64,000 bases of DNA from Lysobacter enzymogenes (GCF_023617245.1 NZ_CP067396.1:1798001-1862000), one strand, 5' to 3'. Positions 46,199 through 55,135 are shown, counted from the stretch's first letter. The notes: generated by a model not told the origin, from the sequence alone. Translations and numbers: made by a program.

Positions 46199-47458
46199 AT
46201 GCCCGACACCGCCCGCACGGCGCTCATCAGCAACGACATCGTCGTCCTCGGCCTGATCGCCGCCACCCTCGGCCTGGTGTTCTGGAGCTCCGCGCAGCAA
46301 ACCGGCTTCTGGAAGAAGTTCTACACCTTCGTCCCGGCGCTGCTGCTGTGCTACTTCATCCCCGGTATCTACAACACCGTCGGCCTGGTCGACGGCAACA
46401 ACACCAAGCTCTACAACCCGGTCGCCAGCCGCGTGCTGCTGCCGGCGGCGCTGGTGCTGCTGACCCTGACCATCGACCTCAAGGGCGTGCTCAAGCTCGG
46501 GCCCAAGCTGCTCATCATGTACGCGGTGTCGTCGCTCAGCGTCGCTTTCGGCGCCATCGTCGCCTTCGTGGTGATGCGCGCGGTGCACCCGGAAACCGTG
46601 GCCGGCGACACCTGGGGCGGCATGGCCGCGCTCGCCGGCAGCTGGATCGGCGGCGGCGCCAACATGCTGGCGATGAAGGAGATCTTCCAGGTCGACGCGA
46701 CCACCTTCGGCCAGTTCGCCGTGGTCGACGTCGGCGTGGGCTATGTGTGGATGGCGGCGCTGATCTTCCTGGCCAGCCGCGCCCAGGCCATCGACGCGCG
46801 CAGCGGCGCCGACGTCAGCGGGATCGAGGAACTCAAGCAGCGGATCGAGCACTTCCGCGCCCAGCACGAGCGCGTCGCCAGCCTGACGGATCTGGCGATG
46901 ATCGTCGGCATCGCCTTCGGCGTGGTCGGCCTGGCCCATGCCATCGCCGGGCCGCTGTCGGCCTGGTTCGGCGCCAACGTGTCGTGGGCGCGCACGGTGA
47001 GCCTGCACGAACCGTTCTTCTGGGTGGTGGCGGTGTCGACCTTCGCCGGCCTGGGCCTGAGCTTCACCCGCGCGCGCCAGCTCGAAGGCGCCGGCGCGTC
47101 GAAGATCGGCAGCCTGCTGCTGTACTTCCTGATCGCCTGCATCGGCCTGCAGATGGACATCCTGGCGCTGCTCGACAAGCCGTGGCTGTTCGCGCTGGGG
47201 ATCATCTGGATCGCGGTGCACATCGCGATCCTGTGGGGCGTCGGCCGGCTGCTGAAGGTGCCGCTGTTCTATTTCGCGATCGGCTCGCAGAGCAACATCG
47301 GCGGCCCGGCCTCGGCGCCGGTGGTGGCGTCGGCGTTCCATCCCTCGCTGGCGCCGGTCGGCGCCTTGCTCGGCACGCTCGGCTACGCGACCGGGACCGG
47401 GCTGGCCTACCTGGTCGGCATCACCCTGCGTTCCATCGCCGGCGATACGCCGGCTTGA
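46199..47458 (+). CDS. DUF819 family membrane protein
   Basis: Protein of 419 residues with about ten hydrophobic segments. DUF819 features are visible: LYNPVASRVLLPAALVLLTLTIDLK, GAIVAFVVMRAV, AALAGSWIGGGANMLAMKEIF, VDVGVGYVWMAALIFLAS and IGSQSNIGGPASAPVVASAF. The GGG-A-N and SNIGGPASAP loops are characteristic and probably line a transport path. Members are uncharacterised transporters, with a proposed relation to anion/amino-acid carriers. GAGGGG lies upstream of ATG 46199. No substrate can be named. A REP element follows 8 bp past the stop. Confidence 0.85.
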   Translation: MPDTARTALISNDIVVLGLIAATLGLVFWSSAQQTGFWKKFYTFVPALLLCYFIPGIYNTVGLVDGNNTKLYNPVASRVLLPAALVLLTLTIDLKGVLKLGPKLLIMYAVSSLSVAFGAIVAFVVMRAVHPETVAGDTWGGMAALAGSWIGGGANMLAMKEIFQVDATTFGQFAVVDVGVGYVWMAALIFLASRAQAIDARSGADVSGIEELKQRIEHFRAQHERVASLTDLAMIVGIAFGVVGLAHAIAGPLSAWFGANVSWARTVSLHEPFFWVVAVSTFAGLGLSFTRARQLEGAGASKIGSLLLYFLIACIGLQMDILALLDKPWLFALGIIWIAVHIAILWGVGRLLKVPLFYFAIGSQSNIGGPASAPVVASAFHPSLAPVGALLGTLGYATGTGLAYLVGITLRSIAGDTPA

Positions 47459-47465
47459 AGCCGAA

Positions 47466-47550
47466 TGTAGGAGCGGCGCGAGCCGCGACCGCGACACCTC
47501 GCTTGCGTCGTATGCGAGGTGTCGCGGTCGCGGCTCGCGCCGCTCCTACA
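47466..47550. repeat. REP-type palindromic element (GTAGGAGC family)
   Basis: Outer arms TGTAGGAGCGGCGCGAGCCG and complement enclose a second inverted repeat (GACACCTCGC and complement). It begins 8 bp after the DUF819 stop. Confidence 0.9.
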
Positions 47551-47600
47551 GGTAGATCGCGCGACGGCGTCGTTTCTGCAGAGCTGGCGCACCTACCGAC

Positions 47601-47686
47601 CGTCATTCCCGCGAAGGCGGGAATCCAGGGCTTGATCGAAGCATGGCTCTGAAGTCTCTGGATGCCGGCCTTCGCGGGAATGACGG
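47601..47686. repeat. Inverted repeat of the CATTCCCGCGAAGGCGGGAA family
   Basis: CGTCATTCCCGCGAAGGC at 47601 faces GCCTTCGCGGGAATGACG ending 47685. Both flank a short unrelated centre. This dispersed palindrome is common in xanthomonad intergenic DNA. With the preceding REP it fills most of the 47459-47764 gap. Confidence 0.85.
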
Positions 47687-47714
47687 CAGGCAAGAACGAC
47701 GCGAAGCCGGACAT

Positions 47715-47744
47715 GAAAAAGGCCGCCCGTGGGCGGCCTTTTCC
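47715..47744 (-). terminator. Rho-independent terminator of the cstA-ybdD unit
   Basis: Stem AAGGCCGCCC/GGGCGGCCTT with a GT loop. On the minus transcript it ends in a T-run (TTTTTCATG). It lies 21 bp past the ybdD stop. Confidence 0.9.
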
Positions 47745-47764
47745 TTTGTTGCGCATTCAGCGCT

Positions 47765-47986
47765 TCAACAACACCCGAACCGCCCCCCGCCATAACGCGC
47801 TTCCTGGCGCTCGCGGAAGAACGTCGCGTAATCCGGAATCGGCCGCTCCGGATGCTTCTCCATCAGGTGCCGGACGTAGTTGTCGTAGTCCGGCACCCCG
47901 CAGCACAGCCGCGCGGTCTGCACGATGCGCCGCCACGCGCGCTTGAACGACTGGTACTGGCCGACGGGAACGAGCGCGGTGCCCAT
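47765..47986 (-). CDS. ybdD: YbdD/YjiX family small protein
   Basis: Protein of 73 residues matching the DUF466 family. It contains RIVQTARLCCGVPDYDNYVRH, KHPERPIPDYATFFRERQEAR and a Cys-rich end (FGCC). The family always accompanies CstA-type transporters and is proposed to help peptide or pyruvate uptake. The start overlaps the cstA stop by one base (TGATG), so it is translationally coupled. GGGGA lies upstream. Confidence 0.9.
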   Translation of the reverse strand: MGTALVPVGQYQSFKRAWRRIVQTARLCCGVPDYDNYVRHLMEKHPERPIPDYATFFRERQEARYGGGRFGCC

Positions 47987-50058
47987 CACAGGTTCCCCAT
48001 TTCGTGCGGCTTGAGCGCCACGTACGGCGACTCGCGGTCGCTGCGCTGCGGATTGGCCCGCGCCTTCATGATCGCGCCCAGCGAATACACCAGCACGCTG
48101 AACACCACGAACAGGAACAGCGCGGTGAGGCCGGTGTTGACGTAGCTGTTGACCATGATCTGGTGCATCTGCTCCAGGCTCTTGGCCGGCGCGGTCACTT
48201 CGCCCTTGGCGATGGCGGCGCTGTACTTGTGCGCCTGGGCGAGGAAGCCCACCGCCGGGTTGGAATCGAAGATCTTGATCAGGCCGGCGGCGGTGGTGCA
48301 GATCAGCAGCCACACGGTCGGCACGATGGTGACCCAGGCGTAGCGGTCGCGCTTCATCTTGAACAAGGCCACCGTGCACAGCATCAGCGCGATGCCGGCG
48401 AGCATCTGGTTGGCGATGCCGAACAGCGGCCACAGCGTGTTGATGCCGCCGAGCGGATCGACCACGCCCTGGTACAGGAAGTAGCCCCACAGCGCCACGC
48501 AGCCGCCGGTGGCGATCAGGTTCGGGCCCCAGGCCTCGGTGCGGCGCAGCGCCGGCACGAAGCTGCCGAGCAGGTCCTGCAGCATGAAGCGTCCGGCGCG
48601 GGTGCCGGCGTCGACCGCGGTCAGGATGAAGAGGGCCTCGAACAGGATCGCGAAGTGGTACCAGAACGCCATCGTGTTCTCGCCCGGCAGCACGTTGTGC
48701 AGGATCTGGGCGATGCCGACCGCGAGCGTCGGCGCGCCGCCTGCGCGGGCGAGGATGGTGTGTTCGCCGATGTCCTTGGCGGTCGCCTCCAACACCTCGG
48801 GCGTTACCGCGAAGCCCCAGCCGCTGATGGTCTGCGCGACCGCATGCACGTCGCTGCCGACCAGCGCGGCCGGGCTGTTCATGGCGAAGTACACGCCCGG
48901 GTCGATCACCGAGGCGGCGACCAGCGCCATGATCGCGACGAAGGATTCCATCAGCATGCCGCCGTAGCCGATGTAGCGCATGTGCGATTCGTTGGCCAGC
49001 AGCTTGGGCGTGGTGCCCGAGGAGATCAGCGCGTGGAAGCCCGACACCGCGCCGCAGGCGATGGTGATGAACAGGAACGGGAACAGCCCGCCCTTCCACA
49101 CCGGGCCGTTGCCGTCGGTGAACTGGGTCAGCGCCGGCATGCGCAGGTCCGGCATCACGATCAGGATGCCGATGGCGAGGCCGACGATGGTGCCGATCTT
49201 GAGGAAGGTCGACAGGTAATCGCGCGGCGCCAGCACCAGCCACACCGGCAGCACCGCGGCGACGAAGCCGTAGCCGATCAGCATCCAGGTGATCTGGGTC
49301 GCGGTGAAGGTGAAGGCCGGGCCCAGCACCGGATCGGCGGCGACCTTGCCGCCGTACCAGATCGCCAGCAACAGCAGCACCAGGCCGACGATGGAGATCT
49401 CGCCGATCTTGCCCGGGCGGATGTAGCGCATGTACACGCCCATCAGTACCGCGATCGGCAAGGTCGCGATCACTGTGAACATGCCCCACGGGCTTTCCGC
49501 CAGCGCCTTGACCACGATCATCGCCAGCACCGCGAGGATGATGATCATGATCAGGAACGCGCCGAACAACGCGATGGTGCCGGGGATGCGGCCCATCTCC
49601 TCGCGCACGAGGTCGCCGAGCGAACGGCCGTTGCGGCGGCTGGACACGAACAGGACCATGAAGTCCTGCACCGCGCCGGCCACCACCACGCCGACGATCA
49701 GCCACAGCAGACCGGGCAGGTAGCCCATCTGCGCGGCGAGCACCGGACCGACCAGCGGACCGGCGCCGGCGATCGCGGCGAAGTGATGGCCGAACAAGAC
49801 GTGCTTGTTGGTCGGCACGTAGTCCAGGCCGTCGTTGTTGATGACCGCGGGCGTGGCCCGGGTCGGGTCGAGCTGCATCACCTTGTCGGCGATGAACAGC
49901 GAGTAGTAACGATAGGCGACCAGATAGATCGAGACCGCGGCGGTGACGATCCACAGCGCATTGATGTGCTCGCCGCGCCGCAGCGCAACCGTGCCGAGGC
50001 AGAACGCCCCGAGTACCGCGAGGGCCGCCCAGCCCACCTTGCCCAGACCATTTTTCAT
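47986..50058 (-). CDS. cstA: Carbon starvation protein A (pyruvate/peptide transporter)
   Basis: Inner-membrane protein of 690 residues. CstA hallmarks: INNDGLDYVPTNKHVLFGHHFAAIAGAGPLVGPVLAAQ, QDFMVLFVSSRRNGRSLGDL, GAVSGFHALISSGTTPK and ALFILTAVDAGTRAGRFMLQD. It has about 16 hydrophobic segments. CstA and its relative BtsT import pyruvate or peptides during starvation. GGAGG lies 7 nt upstream of ATG 50058. Coupled to ybdD. Confidence 0.95.
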   Translation of the reverse strand: MKNGLGKVGWAALAVLGAFCLGTVALRRGEHINALWIVTAAVSIYLVAYRYYSLFIADKVMQLDPTRATPAVINNDGLDYVPTNKHVLFGHHFAAIAGAGPLVGPVLAAQMGYLPGLLWLIVGVVVAGAVQDFMVLFVSSRRNGRSLGDLVREEMGRIPGTIALFGAFLIMIIILAVLAMIVVKALAESPWGMFTVIATLPIAVLMGVYMRYIRPGKIGEISIVGLVLLLLAIWYGGKVAADPVLGPAFTFTATQITWMLIGYGFVAAVLPVWLVLAPRDYLSTFLKIGTIVGLAIGILIVMPDLRMPALTQFTDGNGPVWKGGLFPFLFITIACGAVSGFHALISSGTTPKLLANESHMRYIGYGGMLMESFVAIMALVAASVIDPGVYFAMNSPAALVGSDVHAVAQTISGWGFAVTPEVLEATAKDIGEHTILARAGGAPTLAVGIAQILHNVLPGENTMAFWYHFAILFEALFILTAVDAGTRAGRFMLQDLLGSFVPALRRTEAWGPNLIATGGCVALWGYFLYQGVVDPLGGINTLWPLFGIANQMLAGIALMLCTVALFKMKRDRYAWVTIVPTVWLLICTTAAGLIKIFDSNPAVGFLAQAHKYSAAIAKGEVTAPAKSLEQMHQIMVNSYVNTGLTALFLFVVFSVLVYSLGAIMKARANPQRSDRESPYVALKPHEMGNL

Positions 50059-50256
50059 GACGACCCTCCCGGATAGGACCCGGGAAGCGTCGCGCCTGGG
50101 CCCGGGCGGGTCAATGCGCAGCGCGGCAAAGGCGCGAAAAAGGGGCTGATACTTTGGTCTTAGGCGCCGGATCGGGGCCGTTGGCGGTGCGATGTCGGGC
50201 GGTTGGGTGCGTCGCGGCGGGGCCGCGGCCGGATCGCGGCATCGGTGGGGTTCCGA

Positions 50257-50342
50257 CTGTAGGAGCTGCGCAAGCTGCGACCGCGAAACCGCGCTTGCGT
50301 CGCAGCCGCGAGGTCGCGGTCGCGACTCGCGTCGCCCCTACA
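50257..50342. repeat. Diverged REP-type palindromic element
   Basis: Begins CTGTAGGAGCTGCGCAAGCT and ends GTCGCCCCTACA, a degraded copy of the GTAGGAGC element. It lies in the 320-bp gap between corA and cstA, which otherwise holds the cstA promoter region. Confidence 0.75.
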
Positions 50343-50378
50343 AATGGCTGCGGCTGCAACGCAGCCGGCGCAACCGGG

Positions 50379-51371
50379 TTACAACCACTTCGCCCGCTTG
50401 AACCCGATGTACAACACCAGGCAGGTCACCACCACCACGCTGATCAGGATGCCGTAACTGAACTGCCCCGCCAGCTCCGGCATGTGGGTGAAGTTCATCC
50501 CGTACCAACTCGCGATCAGGGTCGGCGCGGCCAGCAGCGCGGCCCAGGCGCCCAGGCGCTTCACGATCTCGCCCTGGCGCACGGTCACCAGCGACAGGTT
50601 CACGCTGACCGCCGCGGTCAGCATCTCGCGCAGGGTGTCGGTGGTTTCGTTGATGCGCACGGCGTGGTCGAGCACGTCGCGGAAGTACAGCTGGATCTCC
50701 TCGTCGATCAGCCCGCCGCGCGAGCGCGCCAGCTGGCCGAGGATGTCCTGCAGCGGCGACACCGCCATGCGCAGCCGGGTCAGTTCGCGCTTGAGGTCGT
50801 ACAGCTCGCGCACGGTCTCGTTGCGGAAATCCTCGGCGAAGATGTCCTTCTCCAGCTCGTTGAGCTCCTGGGTGAAGCCCTCGACGATCGGCATGAAGTT
50901 GTCGACCACGCTGTCGAGCACCGCATACAGCGCCGCGCCGGGGCCGTGTTCGAGCAGGTCGGGCTCGCGCTCCATGCGCATGCGCGCGTTCTTGTAGCTG
51001 ATCGAGGCGCCGTGGCGCACCGTCACCAGATAGCGCGGCCCGACGAACAGATGGGTTTCGCCGAAGCGGATGCGGTTGTCGATCTTCTGCGCGGTATGGA
51101 TGGCGATGAACAGCGAGTTGCCGTAAGCCTCGATCTTCGGCCGTTGGTGCGCGTTGTGCGCGTCCTCAACGGCCAGATCGTGCAGGCAGAATTCTTCCTG
51201 CAGTTTGTCGAGGATGTTCTCGTCCGGCTCGTACAGGCCGACCCAGACGAAGCTGCCGTCGTCGACGGCGAGCACGTCGCTGATCTGGTCCAGGGTGATG
51301 TCGCGGCGGCCGCCGTTGCGGTCGTAGGCGGCGCAGTTGATGACGCATTGGGGCAGGGAAGGATCGCTCAT
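50379..51371 (-). CDS. corA: CorA family magnesium/cobalt transporter
   Basis: Protein of 330 residues. The cytoplasmic N-domain is followed by two C-terminal membrane helices, the first ending in the selectivity motif Y-G-M-N (SWYGMNFTHMPEL). Upstream helices carry VSPLQDILGQLARSRG and LDHAVRINETTDTLREMLTAAVSVNLSLV. The protein ends with basic residues (KRAKWL). CorA pentamers import Mg2+. ATG 51371 has AGGA upstream. Another Mg2+/Co2+-related gene (corC) lies two genes upstream. Confidence 0.95.
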   Translation of the reverse strand: MSDPSLPQCVINCAAYDRNGGRRDITLDQISDVLAVDDGSFVWVGLYEPDENILDKLQEEFCLHDLAVEDAHNAHQRPKIEAYGNSLFIAIHTAQKIDNRIRFGETHLFVGPRYLVTVRHGASISYKNARMRMEREPDLLEHGPGAALYAVLDSVVDNFMPIVEGFTQELNELEKDIFAEDFRNETVRELYDLKRELTRLRMAVSPLQDILGQLARSRGGLIDEEIQLYFRDVLDHAVRINETTDTLREMLTAAVSVNLSLVTVRQGEIVKRLGAWAALLAAPTLIASWYGMNFTHMPELAGQFSYGILISVVVVTCLVLYIGFKRAKWL

Positions 51372-51492
51372 GCGCGCATCCTGCCCCCGGGGCCGGGCGG
51401 GAGCAAGCGCCCGCGCGCGGGCGCTTGCGGCAAGCCGCGCAGCGGAGCGCGCGCCACGCGCGCGCAAGGCCCGCGTTCGCCGCGACGGACGC

Positions 51493-52851
51493 TCAGCGGC
51501 GCGCGAGCCCGGTTGCCCGGCGGAAACCGAACCACAGGCCCAGGTGGACCGGCAGCCACAGCGCGACCCAATGCGCATTGCGCTGCGGATACACCGGCAG
51601 CCAGTACACGAATAGCGAGGCGACCGCGGCCAGCGCCACCGCCAGGCTCAGCCAGCCGAACACCGGTCCGGGATCGCGCCCGCGCAGCGCGCGCACGCCG
51701 CCGAACAGCAGCAACAGGCACAGCGGGTCGAACAGCAACAGGTTGCGGTTGGCGTGGATGTAGGTGTGGCCGGTGCCGAGCCAGGCGTAGACCAGCAAGG
51801 CGCCGACGACGCCGAGCGCCGCCCACAGCGGCAGCGCGGCGACGGCGAGCACGCGCGGGCTGCGCCGTCCGATCCAGGCCAGCGCGACGCCCAGGCCGAT
51901 CCCGGCCAGCGCCCACGGCCACCACGGCAGCGGCGTCGCCTCCGGCTCGGCCGGGATGTGCGAGGGCAGCAGTGTCCGCTCGGATTCCACCAGCGGCAGG
52001 CCTTCGTCGTTCTTGACCTCGCGCAGGGCCGCGGCGAGGCGTCCGGGCACGTAGGATTCGGCCCACACCGGCACGGGCTTGTCGGTTTCCGGGCCCATCA
52101 GCACGTCGAGCACGAACCACATCCACGGCTCGGGCTTGGACAGGCGCAGCGCTTCGCTGCGCAGGGTGTTGCCGTGCGAACGGCCCTCGATCTGCCGGCG
52201 CAGGTTGCCGCCCAGCGCGCGGTCGAGCGCGTCGCGCACCCGGATCGAGCAGTTGTCGTCGAAATACTGGTAGCGGTAGAACGCGTTTTCCGGCAGCGCA
52301 TTGACCCGCAGCGACTCGGCCAGCGCGCGCGCCTGCGCATCATTCAAGTCCAGCCACTGCAACTCGACCTTGCGGCCTTCGTAGCGGTACTGGGCCATGT
52401 CCTGGTCGAACGGCAGCGCCACCAGCCGATAGCGCATGTCGTTGCGGACGAAGCGCTGGACGAAGTCCGGGTCGCTGGGGTCGAAGTAGCCGAAGTTGTA
52501 CGAGATCGCCTTGTCGCTGGCGCGGTCGTAGACGACCAGGGCGTCGTGGCCGAAGCGCGACCAGAATTCCTGGCCCGGCTGCATGGTGACCACGCCGATG
52601 CGCGGGACCGTTGAGTCGGTGGCGTCCCGCGCGGAGGGCGGGGGCGTGGCCGGCGGCGTCGCGGCGGGAATGCCCGGCATGCCGGCGGTGTCCGCGGTGG
52701 CGCTGGCGGCGTCGGCGGTGCTGGCGCGGGTGGAGGCGCTGGCGGCTTCGGCGGTGGTCGCCGCGAGCGGCGGCGTGGCCTGGGCGAGCGGCAGCAGCGA
52801 GAGCAGGGCGAGCAGGGCGTAGAGCCGGACGAAGCGGGGGAAAGCGGTCAC
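51493..52851 (-). CDS. DUF4105 membrane-anchored protein
   Basis: Protein of 452 residues if translated from GTG 52851, with AGG 6 nt upstream; no suitable ATG exists. An N-terminal signal or anchor (LYALLALLSLLPLAQA) is followed by a low-complexity Ala/Thr/Ser linker of about 50 residues, then the DUF4105 domain (GQEFWSRFGHDALVVYDRA, SYNFGYFDPSDPDFVQRFV, NCSIRVRDALDRAL). The C-terminal third has about five membrane helices. The His in FGHDAL and the Cys in DDNCS resemble a Cys-His pair of NlpC/P60-like folds. Function unknown; periplasmic hydrolase or surface biogenesis role suspected. Confidence 0.75.
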   Translation of the reverse strand: MTAFPRFVRLYALLALLSLLPLAQATPPLAATTAEAASASTRASTADAASATADTAGMPGIPAATPPATPPPSARDATDSTVPRIGVVTMQPGQEFWSRFGHDALVVYDRASDKAISYNFGYFDPSDPDFVQRFVRNDMRYRLVALPFDQDMAQYRYEGRKVELQWLDLNDAQARALAESLRVNALPENAFYRYQYFDDNCSIRVRDALDRALGGNLRRQIEGRSHGNTLRSEALRLSKPEPWMWFVLDVLMGPETDKPVPVWAESYVPGRLAAALREVKNDEGLPLVESERTLLPSHIPAEPEATPLPWWPWALAGIGLGVALAWIGRRSPRVLAVAALPLWAALGVVGALLVYAWLGTGHTYIHANRNLLLFDPLCLLLLFGGVRALRGRDPGPVFGWLSLAVALAAVASLFVYWLPVYPQRNAHWVALWLPVHLGLWFGFRRATGLARR

Positions 52852-52984
52852 GGGCGGCCTGATCCGGCGGGGCGGGTGGCGGTCATTGTAAACAGAGGCG
52901 CTGGTCGGCCTGTGGCTGCCCGTGTCGGGCATCGGATGGGCCAGCGGCGCGCCGTTGCGCCGGCTACGCGTTGAGCGAAGAGCG

Positions 52985-53384
52985 TCGGGGCTGAAGCCCC
53001 TCCCACAGTGGGGCTAGGCCTCTCTCAGAGTGTCTCTCTCACAGTGGGGCTGAAGCCCTCTGACAGTGCGTCGTGGGAGGGCCTTCAGGCCCGATGCTTT
53101 GTGGGAGGGCCTTCAGGCCCGATGCTTTTCGTCCCGTCCCGTCCCGTCCCGTCCCGTCCCGTCCCGATCCGATCCGATCCGATCCGATCCGATCCGATCC
53201 GATCCGATCCGGCGCGGCGCGGCGCGGCGCGGCGCGGCGCGGCGATCCGAGCCGAGAGCATCGGAACTGAAGTCCCTCCCACGAAGCGGTCGCGCGAGGT
53301 TTGCGAATCCGAGCGGAACGGCCGACGAGTCGATAATCCGCTGCAGGGCGCTTCCTGTGGGAGGGCCTTCAGGCCCGACGCTTT
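52985..53384. repeat. Cluster of GTGGGAGGG-TTCAG repeats in both orientations
   Basis: Copies lie at 52985-53006 (reverse), 53073-53100 and 53101-53128 (two perfect 28-bp direct tandem copies beginning GTGGGAGGGCCTTCAGGCCC), 53260-53282 (reverse) and 53357-53384 (forward). All share GGGAGGG-(A/C)-(C/T)TTCAG. They surround the pentanucleotide array. The whole 52852-53541 gap is non-coding: repeats, the array and the corC terminator. Confidence 0.9.
53131..53240. repeat. Three abutting pentanucleotide tandem arrays: (GTCCC)7 (GATCC)9 (GGCGC)6
   Basis: GTCCC occurs 7 times (53131-53165), GATCC 9 times (53166-53210), and GGCGC 6 times (53211-53240), all without interruption. Frames through it give Arg/Pro/Ser or Ala/Arg repeats without a start signal, so it is read as non-coding. 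Confidence 0.95.
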
Positions 53385-53454
53385 CCTCTCCGATCCCGAT
53401 GCACCGACCCATGGCGATCGGAACGAAGCCGCCGCAAACCAGGCCGGGCGCAAA

Positions 53455-53482
53455 CAAAAAACCGGCCCACAGGGGCCGGTTT
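53455..53482 (-). terminator. Rho-independent terminator of corC
   Basis: Stem AAACCGGCCC/GGGCCGGTTT with a 4-nt loop. The minus transcript ends in TTTTTTG. It lies about 60 bp past the corC stop. Confidence 0.88.
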
Positions 53483-53541
53483 CCGGTCTACGGACGAAAC
53501 CGCGCGCCGCGATCCAATCGGTGCCGCTTAATCGGTGCCGC

Positions 53542-54408
53542 TCAATCGGCGCCGAGCACGCCGACATGGAAGGCATGCACCCGCCGCGCATCGGCGCTGG
53601 CGACGCGGAACACGAACCGGCCCAGGGTCAGCTCCTCGCCGGCCTCGGGCAGGTGCCCGATCGCCGCGGTCACCAGTCCGCCGATGGTGTCGTACTCGTC
53701 GTCGTCGAAATCGGCGCCGAAGCGCTCGTTGAAATCGTCGATCGGGGTCAGCGCATCGACCACGTACTGGCCGTCGGCTTGCGCGGCGATCAGCGCATCG
53801 GTGTTCTCGGCCTCGTCGTGCTCGTCGTCGATGTCGCCGACGATCTGCTCCAGCACGTCCTCGATGGTCAACAGGCCGGCGACGCCGCCGTGCTCGTCGA
53901 TGACGATGGCCATGTGGTTGCGCGACTGGCGGAACTCGCGCAGCAGCACATCCAGGCGCTTGGATTCGGGAATCAGCACCGCCGGGCGCAGCAGTTCGTG
54001 GATCGTGCCCGGTCCGTTGTCGGCGACCACGCCGCGCAGCAGGTCCTTGGCCAGCAGGATGCCGAGGATCTCGTCCTTGTCCTCGCCGTGGACCGGGAAG
54101 CGCGAGTGGCCGGATTCGACCACCAGCTTCATCAGGTCGAGGAACTTGGCGTCGGCCGGCAGCGCGACCATCTGCGAGCGCGGGATCATCACGTCGCCGA
54201 CGGTGAGGTCGGAGACCGCGATCGCGCCTTCCATCATGTGCAGGGTGTCGGCGGCGATCAGGCCGTCGGATTGCGCATCGCGCAGCAATTCGACCAGGTC
54301 TTCGCGGGAGCTGGGTTCGCCGGACAGCGCGGAGCTGATGCGGTCGAGCCAGGAGCGCCGTTTCTCGTGGGGTTCCGGCGAGTGGGTACTACTGTCGTCC
54401 TCGGACAT
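53542..54408 (-). CDS. corC: CorC/HlyC family CBS-domain protein
   Basis: Protein of 288 residues. A short acidic N-terminus is followed by two CBS domains (DVMIPRSQMVALPADAKFLDL, SRFPVHGEDKDEILGILLAKDLL, VLIPESKRLDVLLREFR, HMAIVIDEHGGVAGLLTIEDVLEQIVGDI) and a C-terminal transporter-associated CorC_HlyC domain (ALTPIDDFNERFGADF, ADARRVHAFHVGVL). It lacks the DUF21 membrane part, as in E. coli CorC. It is linked to Mg2+/Co2+ efflux and envelope integrity. ATG 54408 is chosen; upstream sequence is Arg/Pro-rich. Ends before its own terminator. Confidence 0.92.
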   Translation of the reverse strand: MSEDDSSTHSPEPHEKRRSWLDRISSALSGEPSSREDLVELLRDAQSDGLIAADTLHMMEGAIAVSDLTVGDVMIPRSQMVALPADAKFLDLMKLVVESGHSRFPVHGEDKDEILGILLAKDLLRGVVADNGPGTIHELLRPAVLIPESKRLDVLLREFRQSRNHMAIVIDEHGGVAGLLTIEDVLEQIVGDIDDEHDEAENTDALIAAQADGQYVVDALTPIDDFNERFGADFDDDEYDTIGGLVTAAIGHLPEAGEELTLGRFVFRVASADARRVHAFHVGVLGAD

Positions 54409-54601
54409 TCGGTTTTCGGTTGCGCCCCCTGGGGGAGGGGCCGATTCTCCAAGTCTAACCCGGAAGTCGGGTCGGGGCGGAGCGAGTCGGGCGCGGGCGC
54501 CGGCCGGGCGATACTGAATACGCCGTTTCGGCATCCTCGCGCGGCACCGGCGCGCGCCCGGGGAAGGATGCAAACGCGGGCTTGTACGGCGCTGGCGGCC
54601 G

Positions 54602-55135
54602 TCAGCGTCCGCGGCAGGCGCTGCGCTGTTCGTCGGACCCGGCGGCGATGCGCAGTCGCCCCGCGTTCGACAGCACCAGCGATTCCACGCGGTCGCCGGA
54701 ACGGCTGCACAGACTGAAAGTCACGTTGCTGCCCGAATTGCTGCCATCGGGATGGAAGACGATCCGCCGGCGGCCGTCGGTGGTCACCAAGCGCAGGCCG
54801 TCGGGCAGCGGCGGCTGGCGTCGCAGCAGGACGTCCCCGGCGCCGAACCTGCGGTCCTCGTCGATGTCGGCGTAGACCAGCCATCCCGAACTCCAGTCCG
54901 CGTCGTCGCGGCACCGCCCGCCCGGATCGCTGGGGCATACGACGGCGACCCCTCCGCTGGCGACGGACACCCGATTGGACATGAGCACGCTCTCGCCCAG
55001 CGCCGCGCGAACGCTCGCGTACCGGACCGCGAGCAAAGCCGAAAGCGCGGCCGGCGCAGCGACGCCCGTGAGTACGGCGACGACCGCCAGCGCCAGTGCG
55101 ACCTCGATGACGGAGATTCCCTGCATTCGTTTCAT
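54602..55135 (-). CDS. GspH/FimT-like pseudopilin, divergent from the pilin operon
   Basis: Protein of 177 residues. The prepilin cleavage region reads MKRMQG-ISVIE, with Gly6 at -1, Ile at +1 and Glu at +5, followed by a hydrophobic helix (VALALAVVAVLTGVAAPA). The C-terminal part has the GspH/FimT-like beta domain (GRRRIVFHPDGSNSGSNVTF, LSNAGRLRI) and cysteines near VVCPSDPGGRC and at the end. It is a second FimT-type subunit, encoded opposite the fimT-pilE operon. AAGGAAGG lies close upstream of the ATG. It could be an initiating minor pilin for the same or another type IV system. Confidence 0.8.
   Translation of the reverse strand: MKRMQGISVIEVALALAVVAVLTGVAAPAALSALLAVRYASVRAALGESVLMSNRVSVASGGVAVVCPSDPGGRCRDDADWSSGWLVYADIDEDRRFGAGDVLLRRQPPLPDGLRLVTTDGRRRIVFHPDGSNSGSNVTFSLCSRSGDRVESLVLSNAGRLRIAAGSDEQRSACRGR

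Noticed and set aside
52985..53384. Possible CRISPR array
   Set aside because: Copies are in both orientations, unevenly spaced or directly abutting, with no unique equal-length spacers and no cas genes.
53008..54717. Long plus-strand open frame through the pentanucleotide arrays
   Set aside because: It consists of repeat-derived Pro/Arg/Ser runs and then runs antisense to corC; no ribosome site.
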